Shown: piece after piece, positions 46,015 through 56,890 of the stretch | Layout of the letters: every line of letters starts with the position of its first letter | Position numbering within the stretch: the stretch's first letter is position 1 | DNA from: Eucommia ulmoides | Taxonomy: Eukaryota > Streptophyta > Magnoliopsida > Garryales > Eucommiaceae | Direction: 5' to 3' | Length of the DNA: 64,000 nt | Assembly (NCBI GenBank): GCA_016647705.1 | Contig: CM028330.1 | Span: forward strand, 28,724,649 to 28,788,648 | Translations under genes and position numbers: made by a program | The notes under the pieces: model-generated | Told to the model about the DNA's origin: nothing | Seen by the model: only the letters and a program-made list of their open reading frames with translations | Database searches by the model: none

Positions 46015-48109
46015 TGTTGGCCTAAAGAGCTACCCAAGAAGGGGGTGACTTAGGTAGTTACAAAATTTAAATAATTAAACTCTTAAAGACAAATAATCAA
46101 TTTCCCAAAATTAATTATTATCTTGTTACACAATGAAAATGTGTTTAACTCTAAATGTACACCCAAATACAATATAAAGAAGTAATCAATGCAGCACACA
46201 AGAATTTAATCTGATTCGGTAAGATACTCTTGCCAACGTCTAGTCCCACGAGCTCCACGGAGATTCGCAATCCACTAAACCCCTTGATTCATTTACCAGG
46301 TAGGAATCAAACCCTTACAATTTTAAATGTTTTTCACAGTCTCAGAATTAACCTTTACAACCATTGATTCTTTTCACATGATAAAAATTAACCTATCACA
46401 ATATCCTTTTCACAGGTTTAGAACAAATCTTTACAATCACACTGCTATTCAATTATAGGATGAATAAAAACATTGTTCTTTTCAAGATAAAAGAATAACC
46501 CAACCTTTTGTAGGATAAAGATTATACCCCAATCTTTTTCACAGAAAAAAGATCGAAACCCTAGCTACCCAGATTAGACACATACCCAAACGTGTCTAAC
46601 CTACTCAAACTCGCAAATACAAAAAATGCAAAGTTTTGTCCCACAAGGAGTTTCTACCACATTATACAAATATACTCGATCAATGGCCCAAATAAATATT
46701 ACATGATAAATATAATGTAAGACAAGTTAAATATGATTAAATAATAAAACGGGTAGCACACAAGAAGCACTTAATCAGATAATTAATAAAATTCGTTTAA
46801 AAGATTTTTAGGACTTAATTTCAAAAAATGATTTTTTAATAATCCTTAACCGAGAAATCAAAACTATATATAATCTTAGAAAGCAAATGAAAAGACTTGG
46901 AATGATCTCATCAGGATTCACCAAAAGCTAGAATGATTTCGCAATAAGAACATAAACCAGTGACTCAAATAGCAAGTGCTTTAGACCAAGAACTTGAAAG
47001 TAATCTCTCGTAGAAATCTCAATAATAATGTCACTCTTAGAAAGCTTAAATATAATAGTTCTTGATGTATAAACTTAATCCCGCAGGTCTCTAGTAGTAG
47101 ACTTAGAACTAAACCTCTAACGGCTAGTTTTTAAAAGATATGTCATTAAATGACATCCCAAGACCCCATATATCCCATCTACTCAAAATATATATGTTTA
47201 TTTAAAAATACTCTCGGGAAAACTCATTTTGGTCCTCAAAATGTTTTTAATTCGAAATCCATCAAAATAGGAAGAATTAAAACACTTTAATTAAAAGAAT
47301 ATTTAATTAAATGGACCAAATAAATAGGGATCATAAAATATATCATGTATATTTGAACTAAACCTAAATTCCTCAAAAGCCTCTCTTGGAATCATAAAAA
47401 TGAGATGATTTGACCAAAAAATCAAAACAGTCAAAATGCTGATTAATTCAGTCGGTTGATCGGCCATATGCCTCGGTCGACTACCCCATGCCAAAGGCTA
47501 TTTTTATTCGTTGGCCTTAACCTTGTCGATTGACCGACCCTCATTGTCGATTGACTGATTGGATCAATAGTGTTTTCCAATTTCTCAATCTGGCTACTAT
47601 TTGATTCGGTTGACCGACTCCTTCTCTCGGTTGACTGATTAGATCAGAATGTCTCCCAGTCTTCTTCTAAAACACATTATTTTAATTAGTTGACTGACCC
47701 CTATTGCCAGTTGACCGAATTAACCCCAAAATACAATCATTTATGCTTTCAAACACATTTTCACTTAGGTCATTAACTAAAGCCATTTGATATATGGAGC
47801 ACACACTACATCACATTTTAGGATATTAAACTTATCACTTCTTACTACGATACACATAAAATTAATTCATTTTAACTGACGTGCGTGATTCTAAGTCGAG
47901 TTGCATTAAGAGTATATAGGTAAAGAGTATTTTTTCATCTAGTTTTCTTCAACTTCTTCATCATTTTCATCTTGCACCTGTCACATTTTATTCGATGACT
48001 CATCTTCTTAATCAAATACATGGAACTTTAAATCTGAAACACTTAATAAAACCATTAGTTTTACAAAAATATCAACAATTAATTGTTAATTAAAATCTTG
48101 GATTCAACA
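46015..48109 (-). repeat. 3' LTR of the SIRE-like element
   Basis: On plus TGTTGGCCTAAAGAGCTACC to TTGGATTCAACA. Pairs with 50901-55116 through CTTGTTACACARTGRAAATG, GCAGCACACAAGAATTTA, ACCCCATATATCCCAT and several GGTTGACCGAC-type motifs at 47455-47720. Confidence 0.8.
47450..47730. repeat. Clustered GGTTGACCGAC motifs in the LTR
   Basis: TCGGTTGATCGGCC, GTCGATTGACCGACC, TCGGTTGACCGACTC, TCGGTTGACTGATT and AGTTGACTGACC recur at short spacing, partly alternating in strand. The same cluster lies at 54380-54715 in the other LTR. This is an LTR-internal minisatellite-like block; TTGACC/TTGACT are W-box-like sequences, so a regulatory role is possible but unproven. Confidence 0.55.
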
Positions 48110-49319
48110 ATCTTTTTTTTTTTTTATGATGACCATTAATTTTGATATTTTCTCACAAATAATATAATCACTCTCTCCCTAAATCCGAGGATGGGTGTTT
48201 TCAACTCATTTAAGAACCATTAATGAGAAACATAAACTATAATCACAAAGATTTGCAATTTAAGCAAAAAATATTATTTCTCTTTCTTTCTAATTATACT
48301 AATGAATTCGTGTTAGGAGAATACATAAATAACTTCTCTCCCTTAATATCATATTCTCTCCCCAACGAGTTAAAAAAAAAAGGTGTTCGAATTTAGGGGG
48401 GAGCGTGGTTATATTATTTGTGATAAAACATCAAAGTTAATTACAAAGATTTTTAATTTAAGCAAAAAATATTATTTCTTCCTCTTTCTAATTATACTCA
48501 TGAATTCACACTAGGAGAACACACAAATAACTTCTTCCCTTTAATATCATATTCTCTCCCCTAATAATATTAGAACGGAAACATTAGATTCTCTATCCCT
48601 TTGTCACATAAAAAAGTGGGGATCATGAAGAGAACAATTTTTAAGACGAATATGAATCATTTTGAGACAATTCATGAGATTATCAAAACGTTTCAATGCA
48701 GTATGAAATTATATAATTTCAATTAAGTCAACTTACTTTATTTCATGATAACAATATTTTCTCTTTTTATAGAATAAAAAAAACATGTAATCTTTAATTT
48801 ATGAAACTATCTCAATGATAATTTATGAAACTATCACCATAAATCTAATGCATGCTTTAAACATGAATAAATGCATATTTATCGCATAATAGTTTAACTC
48901 CATTCTTCAATAATAATCATTTAAAAAATAGGAGACATTAGATGTATGTTAGACATGTAATGCCAATAAGAATATCCACATACAATCGTATCAACATATT
49001 GATATACCTACAAATAATATCATACTTGGCAGTGATTTTATCAAACATCTCTTAATAACATGTGATACAAGGAATAATGATTACATGACTCAATTTTCGT
49101 CAATAAACCATCATTATCTAACAATAAAGTTCCAAGTGGGTGTATAATCAAAGTATGATATTCATAATGATGCGAATCAATTTCTGTCAATAAGATTTTT
49201 TAGTGATAATTTCACATCACATAAATTTCACATATTTTCAAATATAGCATTTATCTGGTCATCATTCAATAATTCTAAGACAAAAAAAGAACATGTAAAA
49301 GAACACGTCTTAGAAATTC
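48110..49319. other. Internal non-coding part of the SIRE-like element
   Basis: Contains a T run just inside the 3' LTR (48113-48125; a purine run on the element's strand). Two tandem copies of about 125-190 bp share CAAAGATTTGCAATTTAAGC-like starts (48246-48365, 48439-48560) and AATATCATATTCTCTCCC ends. No gene seen. Confidence 0.5.
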
Positions 49320-50841
49320 TTACCAGCTTATTTAAACTAATTTCTTACTCATGGTATAGTCTCTGAAAATCACATAACTTTCGTCTTTAGGTGTCAAAGA
49401 CATAAATTTTACTTTATCCCCTGTCACGTGTTGAGAACAACCATTTTCTAGGACCAATTTGTCCTTGCTCATATATGTTTATTAGATTAACTAGCAAGGA
49501 GCACCTCAAAAAGTTCCTAGATAGTACTTCTATGTGGGTCTGATTTTGCTAGTTGGAGCTTTCTTCGTTCCTTTAGGAACCTATACCTTCTTTTCTTTAT
49601 ATTCTGATTGAAAATAATTTCTTATAGTGTACCCCAAAATGTTACAGTTAAAACATTTCATAACTTTCTTAGTTTCAGAAAAGAATTTTTGAAATATCTT
49701 TTGTTTAATATTTTTATGAAAACCAAGACCAGATTTGTTGAAGGCACCTCACTTCCGAAAATAATTTTAAAATTATTTTCACCATTTATGAACTTGAAAA
49801 CAATAGAATTAAAATTCCCAACTTTTGATTTTAATTTGTTGTTTTTCTTTTCTACAGCACATGAGGTATTTTTTGAAATCAAATTTTTAAAAGAAGTTTT
49901 CTCAGCCTCATAATTCTCAATCTGTTTGTGTGATGAAATCACAGTACTTTATAGGGAACTAATTTGAGCATACTGATATTTATAATCATGCAGCAGTTCT
50001 TGATAAATATCAAATAATTCATCAAAATTTAAAGGACAAGAACTAGACCATTTAGGTACCTTATTTCCTTTGGCTATTAAGGCAAACGTCGTAGTTTCCT
50101 CATTATTGGTTGACGTACTAGAACTGTTAGAATTCGAATCAACCCATGTTTTTTTCATAGATAACTTTTTTTTCTTTTTGAATACCTCCTTTATCTATCA
50201 TTTTATCCACGGATAGTTGACTCATGGGTCATTAGGTTGCTAATGAGTTCATCGATGGTGGGTTTGGTGAGTTCCTCAACTTCCTCAATTGCATTCACTT
50301 TTGGTTCCCAAACTTTGGTCAACAATCTCAAAATCTTTAGTACTTTATCCTCCATGGAATACGATTTTCCGAGTTTACCAAGATTGTAACATATGTTGTT
50401 GAATCTCGTATACATTTTCAGGAATATTTCTGCATTACCCATTCTGAACAATTGGAATTGATGAGTAAAGGCATTGATTTTTGATTGTTTTACTTGATTA
50501 GTCCCCTCATATGTGACTTGTAATGTATCCCATATTTCTTTACCCAACCCATAACCTGAACCTCTACTATATTCATTTGCATCAAAAGAACAAAACATAA
50601 TATTAATAGTTTGAGAATTAATAGATAATTTCCATTTATCTGAGGGAGTCAGCTGTTATTTCTTCTCAATCACTCCATTTTCTTTATGAATGAATGGACC
50701 ATTTTCAATGGCCAACCACACATCGTAGTTAGTGGCTTGAAGAAAGACATTATATCCTTCCAAAATGTATAGTTATCATGTGTGAATAACGGAGGACGAT
50801 ACATTGATTGTCTTCCATCTAGAGTGTTTACGTGGTGTGCC
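49320..50841 (-). pseudogene. copia gag and protease remnant
   Basis: Minus strand opens MAHHVNTLDGRQSMYRPPLF near 50841, the usual start of SIRE-like gag, followed by NYTFWK. The central part includes EIWDTLQVTYEGTNQVKQSK, FTHQFQLFRMGNAEIFLKMY, KILRLLTKVWEPKVNAIEE and LISNLMTHE. A zinc-knuckle-like CFNCNILGYTIRNYF lies near 49655-49610, and a protease-like LVLENGCSQHVTGDKVKF near 49455-49400 (relatives: WYLDSGCSRHMTGD). Broken; nothing of pol beyond this was found. Confidence 0.75.
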
Positions 50842-50880
50842 ATGTGATCTTTTTAGCTAGGATGTTAAGCCAAATAAGAT

Positions 50881-50900
50881 AAACCAGTTATGATATCAAT
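50881..50900 (-). promoter_or_regulatory. Primer-binding site of the SIRE-like element
   Basis: Minus-strand ATTGATATCATAACTGG adjoins the LTR end and resembles TTGGTATCAGAGC(CT)GG, complementary to initiator tRNA-Met. It fixes the 5' LTR as the right-hand copy. Confidence 0.65.
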
Positions 50901-53900
50901 TGTTGGCCCAAAGAGCTACTCAAGAGGGGGGATGAATTAGGTAGTTACAAAATTTAAACAATAATACTCTTCAACACAAATAATCAATTACTCTAAATCA
51001 ATTATTATCTTGTTACACAGTGGAAATGTGTTTAATTCTAAATGTACACCCAAACACAATATTAAGAAGTAATCAATGCAGCACACAAGAATTTATCCTG
51101 ATTCAATAAACTACTCTTACCTACGTCAAGTTCACTAAGCTCCACAGAGATTCGAAATCCATTAAACTCTTTGATTTCTTTACCAAGTAGGAACTAAACA
51201 CTTACAATTCTCGATTATTTTCACAGGTTCAAAATCAACCTTTACAATCCCTGATTCTTTTTATAGACTAAGAATCAACCTACCATTATATCATTTTCAC
51301 AGGTTTAGTGTAACGATCTGGTTTCTCACGACCACCACTCGAGTTCTCATTTTTATGTTTATGGAGAAATAGAGGTAAAAGACAAACCACTCCATTACTA
51401 TGCTTCAGTTGCGCCACTATGATAAATAAAATAACAAGAGATGTGACCTAAACTTGCTATTACCCAAACAATAACATATATGAACTAACATTCAACTGAT
51501 ATAACTTTTAAAATTTACTAACTTAAAATTCAAATATACCTATCCAACTTTTCTATAACACTACAAAAGTTTGAATCACTGATTACCGACAATTGCCTCG
51601 ATTGCCTGAAATGTAACACCACCCTCTGACACTACATAAAGCTAGTAGTTTATCCGTCTCTACTTGGAGTATCTAAGACAAAATATTTTATCGGTGTACT
51701 ATCATCAAAATATATAAAAAAAATTATGGATCAAACATATTTATCAAACACCACTTTTTAGAATATAAATATAATCACATACTGAACAGTATCAAATCCA
51801 CACATATCATCAAAATATAGTAACTAAATATAAATCAACCAATCAAATCACATTTATATGATAAAATACAAGAAATATATTTCCCTACTAGCCACAAGAT
51901 CATTTTACCTCAAGATCAGGAGTTATAATGGTACCATAACTTGTCCAACTGTGTAATCTATGGTTACCATTAGTGTCAGTGCCATTAAATATCTCCATTG
52001 GAAGAAGTCAACACTTGGTATAAACTATCATATCATGATGATAATCATCATTGTAAGAATCAATTTTAATAAACCTTTTATTTTCACATTTCAGTATGAA
52101 AATATAATTTAGCAATTTACACAGGAGACAATACACTCACCTCAATAATTGCGCTGTTAATAGGCTATCGTTGAAATATTGTCGTAGTCTGCATTGCTTG
52201 TTAACCTAATAACGACAAGGCCTCAACTAAAAATTTGACTAAATAAATCTAATATAGCATGCAATGCGTGACACTAAAATGCAATTTTTTTTCATTCCTA
52301 AATTTTCCTAATTATATAAAATTTACTATAATTAAACGTTTTTATTTTTACAACCCAATATTAATTTTACAACTAAAATATTATAGTTACATTTATAAAC
52401 TTTATCAATTATTAATTTTACTGCAAAGAAAATTTTTAATTAACTATTAACAATATTACAAGGTAATGAAATACCAAAAATACTGTTCGAGTCAAATTTA
52501 TAAATTTTTACTTTAAATTAAATTCTTCACTAATTAAATATCTATATACAAATATAAACCCATTATATGTTTTAAACTAATACATATACATATAGATTTT
52601 GCATATATATATGTGTGTGTGTATGTGTGTGTGTGTATTCATGTGTTGCATATGTGTGTATCTAATCCTGCCCACTTAACACACACATATAAATGTAGAA
52701 AAGAGAAAGAATTACCTTAGTCTTAAACACTGGAGAGGAAGTGAGAGCTAGAGAGAGAGAGAGAGAGAGTTACCAAAATAAAAGGAAAAAAAAAATTACG
52801 TATATATTTATAATATAGAGAGATCACCGCCACCTTTCAAACTTTTTTTTTTTTTTTTCTTTCTCTTGCTTGTTGGCTTGATGTAAGGATGACACATCGT
52901 CCATTTTCTTTGCAACCATGAAAAGGATAAGGGTGAATTGATATATGTTTTCTTTCATTACACATATGACCCTATGTAAATAATTACACATATAACCTCA
53001 CATATATAATTACACATATAATTCTAAAGATTATAAATATTTACTCAAATCCCAAAATTTGTAAAAATATTTTATTTATTTATTTATTTATTATTATTAT
53101 TTTTTTTTTATTATTATTATTATTAATTTTTTTAATCGTATAATACCCCTAAAAATTTTAAAATGAAATCGAAATGGAAATTAACATATTAATATTCTTA
53201 AACCTAAGTTTTAAATACCATGATAACCTTTCTAAGATTTAAAGTGAAATTTAAATAACATAATAGACGCAAATATTTCTAAATGTTATTAAATGCAACA
53301 AAAAATATGCATATAAAATTGGGTCTTATATTTAGGACGAACCTTTATAATCAAACTCTGATTTAATTGCAGGATACATCAAAACCTAATTATTTTCACG
53401 GGAAAGAATAACCTAACATTTTTACATGATAAAGATTAAACCCTAATTTTTTTCATAGAAAAAAGATCGAAACCCTAGCGACCTTGATTAGACACCGACC
53501 CAATCGTGTCTAACTTACTCGAAATCGCAAATACAGAGAAGCAAAATTTCTTCCCACAAAGAGCTTCTACCATCTCTATACAAATATACTCGATTAATAG
53601 CCCAAATAAATACTATGTGATAAATACAATGTGAGGCAAGTTAAATATGATTAAACAATAAAGTGGGTAACACACAAGAAGCACGCAATTAGATAATTAA
53701 TAAAAAATCGTTTAAAAGATTTTCAAGACTTAAGTTGAAAAACGATTTTCTAATAATCCTTAACCAAGTAATCAACGATATATATAATATTAGAAAGCAA
53801 ATAAAAAGACTTGGAAGCATCTCACCGGGATTCACCGAAAGTTAGAATGATTTAGCAATAAGAACTCAAAAACCGATGATGCAAATAGCTAGCACTTTAG

Positions 53901-55116
53901 ATCAAGAAGTTAAAAGTAATCTCTCATAAAAATCTCAGCAGTAATCTTACTTTTAGAAAGCTCAAATATGATAGTTCTTGATGTATTAACTTAATTGCGT
54001 AGGTCTCTATTAATAGACCTAGAATTAAACCTCCAACAACTAGTTTTCAAAAGACATGTCATTAAATGACATCTCAAGACCCCATATATCCCATATAGTC
54101 AAAATATATTTGTTTTATTTAAAAAATAATCTTTGGAAAACTTATTTTGGTCCTTAAAACATTTTTAATTTACATTTTTAATTTAAAATCCATCAAAATA
54201 GGAAGAATTAAAACACCTTAGTTAAAAGAATATTTAATTAAATGAACCAAATAAATAGGGATCATAAATTATATCATGTATATTTGAAATACACCCAAAT
54301 CCATTAAAAGTCTCTCTTGGAATTATAAAAAATGAGATGAGTTTACAAAGAAACCAAAACAGTCAAAATGTTTACTGATTCTGTCGGTTGACCAGCCATA
54401 TACCTCGGTTGTCCGCCCCATGCCAAAAACCATTTCTAGCTGTTGGCCTTAACCATGGCAGTTGATTGATAGGATCAATAGCCTTCTTCAATTCCTCAAT
54501 CTGGTTACTGTTTGATTCGGTTGACCGACCCAAACGTTTTGATTGACCAAATTGATTTGAAGCTCCACTCATTTTACTCGTTTTGGTCACTGTTTCCATC
54601 AACTGACCGACTTATTCTCTCAGTTGATTGATTGCATTAGAATACCTTCCATTCTTATTCCAAAACACACTATTTGGATTAGTTGACGGACCCCTTTTGC
54701 CGGTTGACCAAAATAATCCAAAAACACTACAATTTATGCTTTAAAATCCATTTTTCACTTAGGTCATTAACAAAAATCATTTGACATATGGAGCACATGA
54801 TAAATCACATTTTAGGATTTTAAATTTATCAATTCTTACTAATACACACATAAGATTAATTCATTTTAAGTGTTGTGTGTGATCGTAATTCAGGTTGCAT
54901 TAAGAGCATAGGTAAAGAGTTGTTTTCACCTACTTTTCTTCAACGTTGTCAAAACTCTTCTTGTCTTCATAATTTCCATCCTGCACCAATTACATTTTAT
55001 TCAATGATTCCTCTTCTTAATCAAATACAAGAAACTTTAAATCTGAAGAACTTAGTAAAACCATTAGTTCCACAAAACATCAACACTTATTGTTCATCAA
55101 AACCCTAGATTCAACA
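50901..55116 (-). repeat. 5' LTR of the SIRE-like element, containing a solo LTR
   Basis: On plus TGTTGGCCCAAAGAGCTACT to AGATTCAACA. Without the 51309-53330 insertion and its 5 bp duplication the length is about 2.19 kb, close to the other LTR. By eye roughly 80-90 percent of positions match in aligned parts, so the insertion is old. Confidence 0.8.
51309..53330. repeat. Solo LTR of another gypsy family, TTTAG duplication
   Basis: Starts TGTAACGATCTGGTTTCTCA and ends GGGTCTTATA, flanked by TTTAG at 51304-51308 and 53331-53335. TGTAACGACCC...GGGTCTTACA ends are common in plant gypsy LTRs. About 2.02 kb, AT-rich, with GTGTGTGTGT (52613-52636), GAGAGAGAGA (52750-52769) and ATTATTATT runs. No coding content. 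Confidence 0.75.
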
Positions 55117-56085
55117 AGGTTACTTTTGGCAAATGATGGAGGCCATGGCTAAGGAATTGGTGAAGAAATATGAGAAGTGCTAAAGGTTCAGGCTAGCTAT
55201 CAACACCCCGGCTATGGATTAATTGCCAATGACCAGACCATAGCCATTCGCCTAGTGGGGAATTGATATCCTCGGGCCTTTTCCTATCGTCGCAACTTAA
55301 AAGAAGTTACTCGTCATCTCCATTAACTACTTCACCCAGTGGGTCAAAGCTGAAACCGTAGAAAATATCACTGATGCTAAGATTAGAGATTTGACCTAGA
55401 AGTACATAATATGCCAATTTGGGGTCCCACAGGCCATTCTAAGCGACCATGGCTGGCAATTGGGTTGTACCCTATTTGAAGACCTCTGCACTGACTTAGG
55501 AATCTGGAACCACATGTCGACTCCGGGCCACCTACAACTAATGGAAAAGTTGAGATAGAAAATTGAACTATCCTCCATACGTTGAAAACTCGGGTGCAAA
55601 AGTCTAAAGCTAAATGGGTAGAAGATCTTTCCTCAGTACTGTGGACCTACCACACAACTTCAAGGGTCTCAATTGGGGAAACACCATTAGCAATGACATT
55701 CGGATCAAAAGCAGTAATCTCAATCAAGTAGGCCTACCAACCTATATGGTAGACTTCTACAATCTCGATGAAAATTAGCACAAAGTAGCACTGAGCTTGG
55801 ATTTGCTGGAGGAAAAATTAAAACATGCCAATATCCAGTAGACTACTTATAAATGGCGGATGGGGTGATACCATGATAAGCACATTAGAACATTCACATT
55901 CAAGAAATATGATCTTGTGTTACAGAAAGTTACCCTTACCACGTGAGACCAAACAAAAAAAAAGTTGGAATCGAACTTGGAAAGACCCTTTTGCATCACT
56001 AAAGTCGTTAGCCCAGGCACCTACGAAATCGAAATGCTTGAAGGAAGACCACTGAAGAATCAATAAAATGTAGAGCACCTAAAGC
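55117..56085 (+). pseudogene. Tat integrase remnant
   Basis: Motifs in order: YQHPGYGLIANDQTIA-like head, AKWVEDLSSVLWTYHTTSRV, SIGETPLAMTFGSKAVIS and a WKDPFASLK-type C-terminal end. The zinc-binding head begins left of the nested copia element (about 45890-46014). Multiple breaks. Confidence 0.75.
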
Positions 56086-56214
56086 AATATTTTCACTAAC
56101 ATGTGCAATCAATGTTTTTCTCAATAAATACTTATCTTTTACTCGAAATATTTGCAAGTATCTACATATGTCGAGACACAATAGAGGATTAAATCGATAA
56201 GACAACCCTATCCC

Positions 56215-56890
56215 TTGACCTAATGATCCCCTACGCTATGCTTGGAAAGGGAGTCACCATTGACCAATGGCAAGACTAACTCCATAGGACGACCTCGGGC
56301 CCTGACTCGATAACAGGCCCTCAAAAGCCTGAATTCGATTCTGGACGGGTACGTTCCATCAATAGCCTAGTTCACTAGATGGCTATGACCTCACGTTGAG
56401 ATCCGATTCCTAGCGCTCCACGTGGGAAGGAAGTCACCGCCGACGGATGGAGAAACTAGCTCGATAAGGCAGCCTTGGCCCCTAACTCAACAACAAGCCC
56501 TTAATAAGGCTAAATTCGAAAACTCCTCAGGCCCTTAGTGGTCTGGTCGATATTCAATCCTTGAGCTCTATGTGGGAAGGGAGTTGCTACCGACTAATGG
56601 TGGGACTAGCTCCATAGGGTAGCCTTAACCCCTGACTCCACAATAGGCCCTTAAAAATCCTGAATTCGAAAACTTATCAAGCCCTCAACGGTCTGGTCGA
56701 TATCCAATCCTCACACTCTGTGTGGGAATAGAGTTACCATCGACCAATTGCGGGACTAGATTGATAGGGTGGCCTTAGCTCCCACTTGATAATAGCCCAT
56801 AACAAGCCAGAATTCGAAAACTCATTAGATGGAAACAACCTGTAGTTGAGATTTGATTCCTCATGTCAAGCATGGGAAGGATGATGGGAT
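56215..56890 (+). repeat. Tandem repeats in the 3' region of the Tat element
   Basis: About four and a half units of roughly 150-185 bp. Each holds GTGGGAAGGGAGT(C/T)(A/G)CC, GACYAATGGCGGGACTAGCT-like, AGGCCCTTAA, CCTGAATTCGAAAAC and GGTCTGGTCGATATCCAATC or variants. Unit starts are near 56234, 56419, 56572, 56722 and 56871. Tandem repeats between integrase and 3' LTR are known in Tat/Ogre elements. Confidence 0.8.

Larger units (their letters stand above)
46015..55116 (-). mobile_element. copia element with long LTRs, gag only (SIRE-like), minus strand
   Basis: LTRs of about 2.1 kb (46015-48109; 50901-55116, the latter enlarged by a solo LTR) have the form TGTTGAATC...GGCCAACA in minus sense. 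A tRNA-Met-like primer site lies at 50881-50900. The internal region holds gag and a protease remnant on minus but no integrase or reverse transcriptase that I can see, so it looks like an internally reduced copy. Host gypsy integrase sequence continues on both sides; AAGGA and AAGGT flank the insertion. Broken. Confidence 0.8.
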
